Positions 17,864-26,802 of a stretch of 64,000 nucleotides of DNA are shown in pieces. Position 1 is the stretch's first letter; every line of letters begins with the position of its first letter. Origin of the DNA: Alistipes sp. Marseille-P5061. Its GTDB lineage: Bacteria; Bacteroidota; Bacteroidia; Bacteroidales; Rikenellaceae. The DNA is taken from assembly GCF_900290115.1 (NCBI RefSeq), contig NZ_LT985749.1:238730-302729 (forward strand), written 5' to 3'. The notes below the pieces were generated by a model. That model worked only from the letters and a program-made list of their open reading frames with translations, did not search any database and was not told the origin of the DNA. The position numbers and the translations under genes are program-made.

Positions 17864-20800
17864 CTACTTCGCGTCGATGGTCGAGACGCCGAAGGTTATC
17901 TCCTCGAGCACGTCGAGCAGCACCTTGACCGTTTCGAGCGCCGTGAAGACCGTGACGTTGTTCTCGACGGCCGTGCGGCGAATCTCGTAGCCGTCCAGAC
18001 GCGTATTGTGCTGGTTGATGTCAATCGTGTTGATTACGTAGCTTACATGGCCCTGGCGCAGCGCATCGATAATCTCGGTGCTCCCCTCGCTCAGCTTGCG
18101 GCGCGTCCGCGTGCGGATGCCGTGGCTGCGCAGGTAGGCCGCCGTGCCGGTCGTCGCCTCTATGTTGAAGCCCAGGTCGTAGAAGCGGCGGATGAGCGGC
18201 AGCGCCTTCTCCTTGTCGGCGTCGGCGATGGTGACGAAAATCGTCCCGTAGTTGCAGACGTTCATGCCCGTAGCCTGCAGCGCCTTGTAGAGCGCCCGCG
18301 TGAGCTTGTCGTCGTAGCCGATGGCCTCGCCCGTCGACTTCATCTCGGGCGAGAGATAGGAGTCCATGCCGCGGATTTTGGCGAACGAGAAGGCCGGAGC
18401 CTTGACGTACCAGCGCTCCTTCTCACGGCCGTAGACCTCCGTGATGCCCAGCTCGCGCAGCGTCTTGCCAAGAATCACCTGCGTGGCGATGTGGGCCATC
18501 TGCACGCCCGTGGACTTCGAGAGGAAGGGCACCGTGCGCGACGAGCGCGGATTGACCTCGATGACGTAGACATCCTCCTCGCCGTCGAGGATGAACTGGA
18601 TGTTGTAGAGACCCACGATGCCGATGCGCAGACCCAGACGCACCGTGTAGTCGATAATCTTCTCCTTGGCCCGCTTCCCGACGCTGAAGGTCGGATAGAC
18701 GCTGATGGAGTCGCCCGAGTGGATACCCGTCCGCTCGACATGCTCCATGATGCCGGGGATGAAGACATCCTTGCCGTCGCAGATGGCGTCGACCTCCAGC
18801 TCGCGGCCCATGATGTAGCGGTCGACCAGCACGGGCGAATCCTCGTTCACCTCGACGGCCGTCTGCAGGTAGTGGCGCAGACGCTCCTCGTTCGAGACAA
18901 TCTGCATGGCGCGGCCGCCCAGCACGTAGCTCGGACGCACGAGCACCGGGTAGCCGATGCGTGCCGCGGCGCGTACGCCCGCCTCGATGTCGGTCACCGC
19001 CTCGGCCTCGGGCTGGGGAATGCCCAACTCCTCCATGATTTTCTCGAAGCAGCCGCGGTCCTCGGCGTTGCGGATGGCGTCGCAGTCGGTGCCGATGATG
19101 GGCACGCCCAGCTCGGCAAGCGGCTCGGCAAGGTTGATGGCCGTCTGGCCGCCCAGCGAGACGACAATCGCCTTGGGGTGCTCCAAATGGAGCACGTTCA
19201 TCACATCCTCGACCGTCAGCGGCTCGAAGTAGAGCTTGTCGCTGGTCGTATAGTCGGTCGAGACGGTCTCGGGGTTGTTGTTGATGATGATGGCCTCGTA
19301 GCCCGCCTCACGAATCGACCAGATGGCATGCACGGTCGAGTAGTCGAACTCGACGCCCTGGCCGATGCGGATGGGGCCCGAACCCAGCACGACAATCTTC
19401 TCGCGGTCGCTCACTACCGACTCGTTCTCGTCCTCATAGGTCGAGTAGAAGTAGGGCACGTAGGAGGAGAACTCACTGGCGCACGTGTCAATCATCTTGT
19501 AGACGGGGAAGATGCCGTGCTGCTCGCGCAGGCGGTACATGTCGTGCTCCGAGAGGCCCCACAGCTGGCCGATGTACTTGTCGCTGAAGCCCATGCGCTT
19601 GGCATCGCGCAGCGTCTCGATGTCCTTCGGATGGGCCGCCACGACGCGCTCGAACTCGACGATGTTCTTGAACTTCTCGAGGAAGAACATGTCGATTTTC
19701 GTATTGTTGTAAATCAGCACCAGGTCGATGCCGTTGCGGATGAGCTGGGCGATGGCGTAGAGGCGGTCGTCCGTACCGTCCTTGATGTACTCCAGCAGCC
19801 GGTCGCTCGTCCACGAGTCGAACTTCTTGTGGTAGATGTGGCAGACGCCCGTCTCGAGCGAGCGGACCGCCTTGAGCAGCGACTCCTCGACCGTACGGCC
19901 CACCGACATCACCTCGCCCGTGGCCTTCATCTGGGTGCCGAGCTTGTTCGAGGCGTCGGAGAACTTGTCGAAGGGGAAGCGGGCGATTTTGGTCACCACG
20001 TAGTCGAGCGTCGGCTCGAAGCTGGCCGGGGTGTTGGCCAGCTGAATCTCGTCGAGGGTCAGACCCACGGCAATCTTGGCGCTCACGCGGGCAATCGGAT
20101 AGCCCGAAGCCTTCGAGGCGAGGGCCGACGAACGCGACACGCGGGGGTTGACCTCAATGAGGTAGTACTTGAACGAGAGGGGGTCAAGTGCGAACTGCAC
20201 GTTGCAGCCGCCCTCGATTTTCAGCGCGCGGATGATTTTCAGCGCCGAGTCGCGCAGCATCTGGTACTCGCGGTTGGTGAGCGTCTGGCTCGGCGCCACC
20301 ACAATCGAGTCGCCCGTATGGATGCCCACCGGGTCGATGTTCTCCATGTTGCAGACGGCGATGGCCGTATCGTTCGAGTCGCGCATCACCTCGTACTCAA
20401 TCTCCTTGTAACCCTTGATGCTCTTCTCGATGAGCACCTGGTGCACCGGCGAGAGGAAGAGCGCATTGCGCATCATGTCGCGCAGCTCCTGCTCGTTGTC
20501 GGCAAAGCCGCCGCCCGTACCGCCGAGCGTGAAGGCGGGACGCAGCACCACGGGATAGCCGATGCGGGCAGCCACCTCGACGCCTTCCTCGATGGTGTTG
20601 GCAATCTCCGAGGGGAGCACCGGCTCGCCCAGCGACTGGCAGAGCTCCTTGAAGAGCTCGCGGTCCTCGGCCCGCTCGATGGATTCGAACGAGGTGCCCA
20701 GAATCTCGACCTGGCACTCCTCGAGGATGCCCTTCTTGGCCAGCTGCACCGCCAGGTTGAGGCCCGTCTGACCGCCCAGACCCGGGACAATCGCGTCGGG

Positions 20801-21046
20801 ACGCTCGTAGCGGATAATCTTGGCCACGTACTCGAGCGTCAGCGGCTCCATGTAGACCTTGTCGGCGATGTGCGTGTCGGTCATAATCGTGGCGGGGTTG
20901 GAGTTGGCCAGCACCACCTCGTAGCCCTCTTCCTTGAGCGCGAGGCACGCCTGCGTACCCGCATAGTCGAACTCCGCGGCCTGACCGATGACAATCGGGC
21001 CCGAGCCAATCACCATTACCTTCTTGATATCCGTTCTCTTAGGCAT
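17864..21046 (-). CDS. carB: Carbamoyl-phosphate synthase large subunit
   Basis: 1060 residues, the usual length. Synthesises carbamoyl phosphate from bicarbonate, ammonia and two ATP. The two homologous ATP-grasp halves are visible: [19 protein letters not shown] at the start, and [19 protein letters not shown] at about residue 550. Each has a VSLGGQT or GLGGQTGLN segment and an EVNPR motif. The C-terminal allosteric domain contains [12 protein letters not shown] and SYVINTID. Its start overlaps the carA stop region by 8 bp, so translation is likely coupled. Confidence 0.98.
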   Translation of the reverse strand: MPKRTDIKKVMVIGSGPIVIGQAAEFDYAGTQACLALKEEGYEVVLANSNPATIMTDTHIADKVYMEPLTLEYVAKIIRYERPDAIVPGLGGQTGLNLAVQLAKKGILEECQVEILGTSFESIERAEDRELFKELCQSLGEPVLPSEIANTIEEGVEVAARIGYPVVLRPAFTLGGTGGGFADNEQELRDMMRNALFLSPVHQVLIEKSIKGYKEIEYEVMRDSNDTAIAVCNMENIDPVGIHTGDSIVVAPSQTLTNREYQMLRDSALKIIRALKIEGGCNVQFALDPLSFKYYLIEVNPRVSRSSALASKASGYPIARVSAKIAVGLTLDEIQLANTPASFEPTLDYVVTKIARFPFDKFSDASNKLGTQMKATGEVMSVGRTVEESLLKAVRSLETGVCHIYHKKFDSWTSDRLLEYIKDGTDDRLYAIAQLIRNGIDLVLIYNNTKIDMFFLEKFKNIVEFERVVAAHPKDIETLRDAKRMGFSDKYIGQLWGLSEHDMYRLREQHGIFPVYKMIDTCASEFSSYVPYFYSTYEDENESVVSDREKIVVLGSGPIRIGQGVEFDYSTVHAIWSIREAGYEAIIINNNPETVSTDYTTSDKLYFEPLTVEDVMNVLHLEHPKAIVVSLGGQTAINLAEPLAELGVPIIGTDCDAIRNAEDRGCFEKIMEELGIPQPEAEAVTDIEAGVRAAARIGYPVLVRPSYVLGGRAMQIVSNEERLRHYLQTAVEVNEDSPVLVDRYIMGRELEVDAICDGKDVFIPGIMEHVERTGIHSGDSISVYPTFSVGKRAKEKIIDYTVRLGLRIGIVGLYNIQFILDGEEDVYVIEVNPRSSRTVPFLSKSTGVQMAHIATQVILGKTLRELGITEVYGREKERWYVKAPAFSFAKIRGMDSYLSPEMKSTGEAIGYDDKLTRALYKALQATGMNVCNYGTIFVTIADADKEKALPLIRRFYDLGFNIEATTGTAAYLRSHGIRTRTRRKLSEGSTEIIDALRQGHVSYVINTIDINQHNTRLDGYEIRRTAVENNVTVFTALETVKVLLDVLEEITFGVSTIDAK

Positions 21047-22130
21047 TTTTGTGCTCCTCCATCATTTTAATGAACTTGTCGAACAAATAGGCGCTGTCCT
21101 GCGGACCCGGCGCGCTTTCGGGGTGGTACTGTACCGAGAAGACCATCTCTTCGGGGCACTCGATGCCCTCGGCCGTATTGTCCAGCAGATTGATGTGGGT
21201 CAGCCGCAGCGGCGTACCCTTCAGCGAGTCGATGTCCACGGCGTAGCTGTGGTTCTGGCTCGTGATTTCGATTTTGCCCGTTGCGAGGCACTTGACCGGA
21301 TGGTTGCCGCCGCGGTGGCCGAACTTCATCTTGAAGGTCCGGGCGCCGTAGGCCAGGGCCACCATCTGGTGTCCCATGCAGATGCCGAAGATGGGCAGAC
21401 GGCCCTTGAGCGCGCGCACCTTCTCGATAACGGGCGTCACGTCGGCCGGGTCGCCGGGGCCGTTCGAGAGGAAGATGCCGTCGGGACGGAAGGCCAGAAT
21501 CTCCTCGACCGTCGCATCGTAGGGCACCACCGTCACGTTACACCCCTTCTCGTTGAGCTTGCGGATGATGTTGTACTTGATGCCGCAGTCGATAGCCACT
21601 ACGTCGTAGCGGTGGTTGGGCGTACGCGAGAACCAGCGCTTGCGGCAGCTCACGCGGGCCACCATGTCGTGCGGCAGGGCGTAGGCGCGCAGCCGCTCGA
21701 GCGCCTCCTCGCGGGGGGTCGAGGCATCGGTGATGATGACCTTCTGGCTGCCCTCGTCGCGGATGATGCGGGTGAGCGTACGCGTGTCGATGCCCGAGAT
21801 GGCGGGGATGTCATACTCCTCGAAGACCTCGTTGAGCGTCTTCGTGTAGCGGAAGTTCGAGGGGATGTCGTTGTACTCGCGGACAATCATGCCGCCGATG
21901 GTGGGGAACTTCGTCTCGTAGTCCTCCTCGGCCGTGCCATAGTTGCCGATGAGCGGGTAGGTCATCACCACCATCTGGTCGGTGTAGGACGGGTCGGAGA
22001 GAATCTCCTGGTAGCCCACCATCGAGGTATTGAAGACAATCTCGTTGATGGCCTCCCTGTCGGCACCGAAACCGTAGCCATAGAACTCGCGTCCGTTCTC
22101 CAGCACAATTTTCTTGGTAAAGGGTTTCAT
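21039..22130 (-). CDS. carA: Carbamoyl-phosphate synthase small (glutaminase) subunit
   Basis: 363 residues. Hydrolyses glutamine and channels ammonia to CarB. The class I amidotransferase nucleophile is Cys251 in GICMGHQ, and the His-Glu pair lies in QYHPESAPG near the C terminus. The N-terminal domain shows [17 protein letters not shown] and [11 protein letters not shown]. It overlaps carB by 8 bp and follows pyrC after a 349-bp repeat-containing spacer. Confidence 0.97.
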   Translation of the reverse strand: MKPFTKKIVLENGREFYGYGFGADREAINEIVFNTSMVGYQEILSDPSYTDQMVVMTYPLIGNYGTAEEDYETKFPTIGGMIVREYNDIPSNFRYTKTLNEVFEEYDIPAISGIDTRTLTRIIRDEGSQKVIITDASTPREEALERLRAYALPHDMVARVSCRKRWFSRTPNHRYDVVAIDCGIKYNIIRKLNEKGCNVTVVPYDATVEEILAFRPDGIFLSNGPGDPADVTPVIEKVRALKGRLPIFGICMGHQMVALAYGARTFKMKFGHRGGNHPVKCLATGKIEITSQNHSYAVDIDSLKGTPLRLTHINLLDNTAEGIECPEEMVFSVQYHPESAPGPQDSAYLFDKFIKMMEEHKNA

Positions 22131-22479
22131 AGGAATTTTCGTTCTGGCCTCTCGCAGCCTTTATATTTGTTTTTGTCGTTTGTCGTTATTCGCAGCCTCC
22201 CGGCGCATCGCACCGCGCCGCCTCGCTGTTCCACCGCCTCGCCGTTTCACCTTGCCGCCGCGTCGCAGCCGCCGCACGGCCGTCGCAGCCGTATCACTGC
22301 CGCCTCCGTCGTCTCACTGCCGCGCCGTCGTCTCCGGAGTATCCCGGTGCGACCCCGATGTAGTCCCCGTGCGACCCAGGTGTAATTCCAGTGCGACCCA
22401 GATGTAATCCCGATGCGGCCCCCGTACAGCCTTGGCCGGCCCCCGGTGTGGTCCCCGTGCAGCCCCGGCCCCGGGCGGG
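22131..22479 (-). other. Repeat-rich intercistronic spacer between pyrC and carA
   Basis: 349 bp without a credible gene. The carA-proximal part is strongly C-rich on the plus strand (G-rich in the transcript). The pyrC-proximal part holds the 22-bp tandem repeat array described separately. No canonical promoter or intrinsic terminator is evident. Confidence 0.5.
22344..22464. repeat. Degenerate 22-bp tandem repeat array
   Basis: Successive units at 22344, 22366, 22388 and 22410, plus a further related copy at 22443. Each reads approximately CCNGTGCGACCCNGNTGTAATC on the plus strand. Units 2 and 3 differ at only a few positions; the outer ones are more diverged. It sits inside the pyrC-carA spacer. 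Confidence 0.7.
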
Positions 22480-23760
22480 TCACTTCGTGAAGGAGGGGTC
22501 GCGGTAGGCTTCGCGCCCGTCGACCACCGTAAGCATCGTACGCCCCTCGACCCGCCAGCCGGCGAAGGGGGTCGCATGCCCCTTCGAGAGGAAGTGCCCG
22601 GGGTCGATGTCGTACGAGGCGCCCAGGTCGATGACCGTAAAGTCGGCCGGAGCTCCCGCCTGAAGGCCGCCGCCGAGGCGGAAAATCCGCCGCGGGTTGA
22701 GCGACATGAGCGCCACCAGACGCTCGAGCGTCAGCACACCCGGCTTGACCAGATAGGTATAGAGCAGCGGGAAGGCGCATTCGAGTCCGACGACGCCCAT
22801 CGCGCTGCCGGCCAGCCCGCGCGCCTTCTCCTCGGCCGTATGGGGGGCATGGTCCGTCGCGATGACCTCGATGGTGCCGTCGAGCACCCCTTCGCGCAGC
22901 GCATCGCGGTCGGCGCGGCTGCGCAGGGGCGGATTCATCTTGAAGCGTCCCTCCTCGTGCAAATCCTCGTCGCAGAGCAGCAGGTAGTGGGGCGCCGTCT
23001 CGCAGCTCACGGCAAGGCCGCGGGCCCGTGCGCGGCGTACCAGCTCGACGCTCTCGCGCGTCGAGACATGACAGACGTGGTACTGGCACCCCGTACGCTC
23101 GGCCAGCGCGATGTCGCGCTCGACCTGCCGCCACTCGCTCTCGGACGAGATGCCCCGATGGCCATGCTCATGGCAGTAGTCGCCGTCGTGGATGTATCCG
23201 CCGCGCAGCAGCTCGTCCACCTCGCAGTGGGCGACAATCGGCTTGTGAACCGCCGCCGCACGACGCATCGCCTCCTCCATGAGCGCCTCCGACTGCACGC
23301 CGCGGCCGTCGTCCGAAAAGCCGACGACGTAGGGGGCCAGCGCCGCGAAGTCGACCAGCTCGCCGGCTCCGCGCTGCCCCATCGTGATGCAGCCGTAGGG
23401 CAGCACCTTCACCCGCGCATCGCGGCGGATGATGTCGAGCTCGACGCCGAGCGTTTCGGGCGAGTCGGGCGCCGGATTGAGGTTGGGCATGGCGCAGACG
23501 GTCGTATAGCCGCCGTGGGCCGCAGCCGCCGTACCGGTGGCCATGGTCTCCTTCTGCGGGAATCCGGGCTCGCGCAGGTGGACATGCACGTCGACCAGTC
23601 CGGGCAGCAGGTGCCGTCCGCCGAGGTCGACCACGGCGTCGCAGCCCGCCGGGTCGCAGTCGGGGCCGATGCCGGCGATGCGCTCCCCGTCGACGACCAG
23701 GTTGCCCGTCACGAAGCGTTCGCCGTCGAAAATCGAGGCATTGCGGTACAGAGTTCTCAT
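22480..23760 (-). CDS. pyrC: Dihydroorotase
   Basis: 426 residues; cyclises carbamoyl aspartate to dihydroorotate. The amidohydrolase zinc motif is DVHVHLREPG, with His59 and His61 as ligands. Further marks are MPNLNPAPDSPETL, the IVAHCE His segment, CHVSTRESVELV and IATDHAPHTAEEKA with the catalytic Asp. Length fits the class I/III long form. It is the first enzyme gene of the cluster; its ATG at 23760 lies only 8 bp after the T tract of the attenuator hairpin. Confidence 0.96.
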   Translation of the reverse strand: MRTLYRNASIFDGERFVTGNLVVDGERIAGIGPDCDPAGCDAVVDLGGRHLLPGLVDVHVHLREPGFPQKETMATGTAAAAHGGYTTVCAMPNLNPAPDSPETLGVELDIIRRDARVKVLPYGCITMGQRGAGELVDFAALAPYVVGFSDDGRGVQSEALMEEAMRRAAAVHKPIVAHCEVDELLRGGYIHDGDYCHEHGHRGISSESEWRQVERDIALAERTGCQYHVCHVSTRESVELVRRARARGLAVSCETAPHYLLLCDEDLHEEGRFKMNPPLRSRADRDALREGVLDGTIEVIATDHAPHTAEEKARGLAGSAMGVVGLECAFPLLYTYLVKPGVLTLERLVALMSLNPRRIFRLGGGLQAGAPADFTVIDLGASYDIDPGHFLSKGHATPFAGWRVEGRTMLTVVDGREAYRDPSFTK

Positions 23761-23768
23761 CGGAGTGT

Positions 23769-23800
23769 AAAAAAATAGGGCAACCGAAACAGTTACCCTA
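23769..23800 (-). terminator. Attenuator hairpin in the pyr leader
   Basis: On the minus strand TAGGGTAAC (23800-23792), loop TGTTTCG, then GTTGCCCTA (23784-23776): a 9-bp stem with one wobble. Seven T residues follow (23775-23769). This is a complete intrinsic terminator placed between the promoter and pyrC. The 5' arm includes the TAA stop codon of the leader ORF, so a ribosome reaching that stop would block the hairpin. Confidence 0.85.
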
Positions 23801-23900
23801 AATAAAACAAAACGCCCGAAAACGGAAGAGAATGGAACCCCGAATGCTCCTTTTGCAGCCAGACAGCGTGTGCCGCGAATATGTTCGGAGTCCAGTTCAT
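23793..23900 (-). CDS. Candidate pyr operon leader peptide
   Basis: A 35-codon ORF, ATG at 23900 and TAA at 23795-23793, starting about 21 nt after the predicted transcription start. The product begins MNWTPNIFAAHAVW and ends PFSGVLFYLG. The last third of the mRNA is rich in T runs (TTTTCGGGCGTTTTGTTTTATTT), and the stop codon lies inside the first arm of the terminator hairpin. In E. coli pyrBI an analogous leader ORF, U-rich pause region and terminator let low UTP slow polymerase so the trailing ribosome prevents termination (established there). Function here is inferred from architecture alone. No Shine-Dalgarno is visible, normal for Bacteroidota. Confidence 0.65.
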   Translation of the reverse strand: MNWTPNIFAAHAVWLQKEHSGFHSLPFSGVLFYLG

Positions 23901-23927
23901 GCGTTACGGGTTGTTACAAATCAACTG

Positions 23928-23958
23928 CAAAGATAGGGCTTTTCGCGGGGAGTGCAAA
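23928..23958 (-). promoter_or_regulatory. Promoter of the pyr cluster
   Basis: Minus strand: -33 element TTTG (23958-23955), exactly 19 bp, then -7 element TATCTTTG (23935-23928). This is the Bacteroidota housekeeping consensus. Transcription should begin near 23921-23924, about 160 nt ahead of pyrC and just ahead of the leader ORF. Confidence 0.88.
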
Positions 23959-23989
23959 AGTTTTCGTCATTTTTTTGTCGAAAGCGGGG

Positions 23990-24769
23990 CTACTCCCCGT
24001 CGACGACAATCAGGTCGATGCCCGCCTCCTCGATGAGCGCGACGGTCTGCTCCGGAAGCCGGGCGTCGGTCACAATCACGTCGACATCCTCCAGCGAGCA
24101 GATGCGGCCGAAGCCCCGCTGCCCGAATTTCGACGAGTCGACCACCAGGATGCTCCGCGAGCAGGACTTCATCATCTTGCGCACGAGCTTCGCCTCGTCG
24201 ATGGTCGAGGTGGTGATGCCGTATTCGAGGTCGATGCCGTCGGCCCCGAAGAAGAGCTTCGAGCAGATGCAGTCGTCGAGTCCGCGCGACGCCTCCTCGC
24301 CCAACACCGAGAGCGATGTTTTGTGGATGCTGCCCCCCAGCTGGACCACATGGACCTGCTCCGAATCGTTGAGCAGCACGCCCAGCCGCAGGAAGGGGGT
24401 CACGATGTTGAGGTTCTGCCACGTGCGGCGGCGAATCTCCTCGCCCAGCGCGAAGACGGTCGACCCCGACGAGAGGATAATCGAGTCGACGGGCTCGACC
24501 AGCTCGACAGCACGCGCGGCGATGCGGCGCTTGGCCTCGGGGTTCATCGTATCCTTGAGGTGCACGTCGGTGTCGGCCACGTGGGGATTGGTCGGACGGG
24601 CGCTGCCGTGTACCTTGTAGAGCAGCCCCTTGCTCTCGAGAATCTTGACATCCTTACGAATCGTCACCTTCGTCACTCCCAGCTGATTGGCCACGTCGGT
24701 AATGCGGACAAATCCGTATTTGTTCAAATTGTCGAGAATGTACTTGTGTCGTTCCGCAATACTTAACAT
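23990..24769 (-). CDS. DeoR/GlpR-family transcriptional regulator
   Basis: 259 residues. The N-terminal winged helix (AERHKYILDNLNKYGFVRITDVANQLGVTKVTIRKD) is the DeoR type. The sugar-phosphate sensor domain follows, with ILSSGSTVFALGEEI, VVQLGGSIHKTSLSVLG, DKLFFGADGID-like KLFFGADGIDLEYGITT and LVVDSSKFGQRGF. The family represses sugar-phosphate or polyol genes and is relieved by a phosphorylated ligand. The gene lies just downstream of an organophosphate-type transporter on the same strand, which suggests control of that transporter (inference). Confidence 0.9.
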   Translation of the reverse strand: MLSIAERHKYILDNLNKYGFVRITDVANQLGVTKVTIRKDVKILESKGLLYKVHGSARPTNPHVADTDVHLKDTMNPEAKRRIAARAVELVEPVDSIILSSGSTVFALGEEIRRRTWQNLNIVTPFLRLGVLLNDSEQVHVVQLGGSIHKTSLSVLGEEASRGLDDCICSKLFFGADGIDLEYGITTSTIDEAKLVRKMMKSCSRSILVVDSSKFGQRGFGRICSLEDVDVIVTDARLPEQTVALIEEAGIDLIVVDGE

Positions 24770-24786
24770 AAATGCCGGTCTGATTC

Positions 24787-24832
24787 GTTTATTTTTATAA
24801 ACAAATATAACAAATTAATCGAAATAATCAAA
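24787..24832 (-). promoter_or_regulatory. Promoter and candidate operator of the DeoR-type gene
   Basis: Minus strand: TTTG (24832-24829), 19 bp, TATATTTG (24809-24802), a consensus promoter. Immediately downstream, 24787-24802 is a perfect inverted repeat GTTTAT-TTTT-ATAAAC overlapping the -7 box edge. It is well placed for autorepression. The -33 box overlaps the T tract of the preceding terminator. Confidence 0.75.
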
Positions 24833-24862
24833 AAAATGCCCGAATCTGCACAGATTCGGGCA
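24830..24862 (-). terminator. Intrinsic terminator after the MFS transporter gene
   Basis: Minus strand TGCCCGAATCTG, loop TGC, then AGATTCGGGCA followed by seven T. It separates the transporter transcript from the regulator gene, whose promoter begins within the same T tract. Confidence 0.9.
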
Positions 24863-24921
24863 CTCCGGCACTCCATCGGGACGCCTTATATGCTATATGC
24901 AAAGTGCGGTCTTCGGGCGCA

Positions 24922-26295
24922 TCAGTTCGACTGCCCGGCCTGCGGCTCGTCGTAGCCGTCGGCGCGCGCGCGCCACATCAGCAGGAATACCGCCATGCCG
25001 ACGAGCGCCATGGCCAGAATCCCCACGTAGGCCAAATCCCAGCCGTAGTGCTGGGCCAGGTAGCCCAGGCCGACACCCGAGACGAGCGTGCTGGCGTAGC
25101 CGAACAGCCCCGTCAGGCCGTTGGCCGTGGCAGCGGCATGCTTGGTGGCCTGGTTGGCCGCCGCAATGCCAATGAGCGCCTGCGGGCCGTAGATGCAGAA
25201 GCCGGCGGCGCACAGCGTGGCGAAGAGCAGCCATACGGGGGCGTCGGCGGGGAGCCTCCAGAAGAGGAAAACGAAGAGCGCCGCACCCGCCATGCAGAAG
25301 ACGCACGTGCGGTGGGCGCGCCCCTTGAGCCAGCGGTCGGTGGCCCACCCCGCGAAGACCATGCCGGCGATGCCGGCAATCTCGAACATCGCCACCAGCC
25401 ATCCGGCATGCTCCATGCTGACCCCCTTCGACTGGCTCAGCAGCGAGGGGCCCCAGTCGAGCACCGAGAAGCGGACGACGTAGACGAAGAAGTTGGCGAT
25501 GCCCAGAATCCAAATCAGCGGGTTGCCGAAGACATGCTTGCGCAGGAAGGCGCGGTATTCGGGCCCCTTGGTGGCTGCGGCATCCTTCTTGTCCTTCGTC
25601 TCGGTCCCCTCCAGCTCGGGAAGGCCCACCGACGAGGGGGTGTCGCGCAGGAAGATGGCCAGCGCGATGGCTCCCGCGAAAGAGATGCCGGCCGGAAGCC
25701 AGAAGCACCAGCGCCAGGCCCCCGTATGGGAGGCTCCGACGCCCATGTTGCCCATGATGTAGCCGCAGAGAATCACCACCAGTCCGGCGCCAATCGAGTG
25801 CGAGGTGTTCCACCACGACATCTTCGTGGCCAGCTCGGTGGGGGGCACCCAGTGGGTCAGCAGCCGCGCGCAGGGCGGGAAGCCCGTCCCCTGCAGCATG
25901 CCGTTGACCACCCACATGATGCCCATGAAGAGTATCATCGTGTTGGTGAACTGCGTGCCGTCGTGTTCGCCCGTAAGCCAGTAGGAGACATCTTCGCCGA
26001 ATCCGAAGGCGAAGTTCGAGAGGGCGCAGAGCGCCAGACCGATGGACATGTACCAGCGGGCGTTCATGCGGTCGGCCAGCACGCCGTTGACGAAGCGCGA
26101 GAGGCCATAGACCACTCCGTTGAGCGTCAGGAAGATGCCCAGACTCGTCTTGGAGATGCCGAGGTCGGCCTCCAGACCGGGCATCGCAAGCGAGAAGTTC
26201 TTGCGCACGAAGTAGAAGAGCGCGTAGCCCACCATCGTGGCGATGATGGTGCGCGTCTGCCAGTACTTGAAGCGCTTTTTCTGTTCGGGTGTCAT
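24922..26295 (-). CDS. MFS organophosphate:phosphate antiporter family transporter (GlpT/UhpT-like)
   Basis: 457 residues from ATG at 26295 (MTPEQKKRFKYWQ); upstream in-frame sequence is not protein-like. About 12 transmembrane segments. The N-terminal YALFYFVRKNFSLAMPGLEADLG and GVVYGLSRFVNGVLADRMNAR segments are typical of the OPA family (GlpT, UhpT), with the conserved Arg and MFS GxLADR loop. WFPPxxR-like motif appears as GTGFPPCARLLTHW. It probably exchanges a sugar phosphate or glycerol 3-phosphate for phosphate across the inner membrane. The exact substrate cannot be told; the adjacent DeoR-type regulator fits a phosphorylated ligand. Confidence 0.85.
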   Translation of the reverse strand: MTPEQKKRFKYWQTRTIIATMVGYALFYFVRKNFSLAMPGLEADLGISKTSLGIFLTLNGVVYGLSRFVNGVLADRMNARWYMSIGLALCALSNFAFGFGEDVSYWLTGEHDGTQFTNTMILFMGIMWVVNGMLQGTGFPPCARLLTHWVPPTELATKMSWWNTSHSIGAGLVVILCGYIMGNMGVGASHTGAWRWCFWLPAGISFAGAIALAIFLRDTPSSVGLPELEGTETKDKKDAAATKGPEYRAFLRKHVFGNPLIWILGIANFFVYVVRFSVLDWGPSLLSQSKGVSMEHAGWLVAMFEIAGIAGMVFAGWATDRWLKGRAHRTCVFCMAGAALFVFLFWRLPADAPVWLLFATLCAAGFCIYGPQALIGIAAANQATKHAAATANGLTGLFGYASTLVSGVGLGYLAQHYGWDLAYVGILAMALVGMAVFLLMWRARADGYDEPQAGQSN

Positions 26296-26326
26296 TTCGG
26301 AATGAAAGTTTTTTGATTTCGGTGAA

Positions 26327-26359
26327 CAAAGATAAGAATTTCGCTTCGAATCGCGAAGC
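26327..26359 (-). promoter_or_regulatory. Promoter region of the MFS transporter gene
   Basis: A -7 element TATCTTTG on the minus strand at 26334-26327, about 32 bp before the ATG. Just upstream, 26343-26359 is a perfect inverted repeat GCTTCG-AATCG-CGAAGC in the spacer, a possible regulator site. A -33 TTTG lies at 26362-26359 but with a longer than normal spacing. Confidence 0.5.
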
Positions 26360-26473
26360 AAACCCTTCAAAAATATCTCCGGATGCCCCGAAAATCGGCC
26401 GCACGGCCCACAGCCGCACCCCCGTTGTCCCGCCGGCAGAGTGGTCCGATGCGGGGCAAATCTTCCGAAAAAG

Positions 26474-26802
26474 TTGCAAAAAGGCAAATTATCACCTATC
26501 TTTGGGGGAGCTTTTGCCCCTCCCGCCCCGACCGCATGCAGCGCAATGAGGCGGCGGGCTGCGGAGTGCGGCCATGGTGCGGCCCGAGGTCGTCCGGGCT
26601 CCTCCTCCCGGGAGTACGGGCCTTCGGCACGGTATGCGGAAATGAAACATTTCGAAACCGGACGACTTCCCCGCAGGCCGCAGGACCGGAGAGCCGGGCT
26701 CCGACGCCCCGCCCCGCCGGAGCTGCGCAGCTAACACCGGAGCGCCGCACCGCCCGACGGCGGCAAGGCCTCGCAACAACGAACAAACACACCTCAACAA
26801 CG
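26474..26802 (+). promoter_or_regulatory. Promoter and long leader of the HAD hydrolase gene
   Basis: A -33-like TTGC (26474-26477) and TATCTTTG (26497-26504) with 19-bp spacing, plus strand. Transcription from here would give a leader of about 290 nt before the ATG at 26803. The leader is GC-rich with short self-complementary stretches such as CCGGGCTC/GAGCCCGG-type segments. No known riboswitch is recognised. Confidence 0.55.

Noticed and set aside
358..22385. Very long plus-strand open frames opposite the glycan and pyr genes (several above 400 codons)
   Set aside because: They are His/Arg/Val-rich mirrors of recognised minus-strand genes, caused by high GC and few antisense stops, with no family motif.
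22344..22464. Possible CRISPR array
   Set aside because: Units are directly tandem with no spacers, degenerate, and no cas genes are present.
22247..23134. Minus-strand frame over the 22-bp repeats and part of pyrC, encoding a peptide with TSGSHWNYTWV-like repeats
   Set aside because: Overlaps pyrC in another frame and exists only because of the tandem repeat.
26383..26802. Upstream in-frame extension of the HAD hydrolase
   Set aside because: Runs through the promoter region and is Arg/Pro-rich; the family N terminus starts at 26803.
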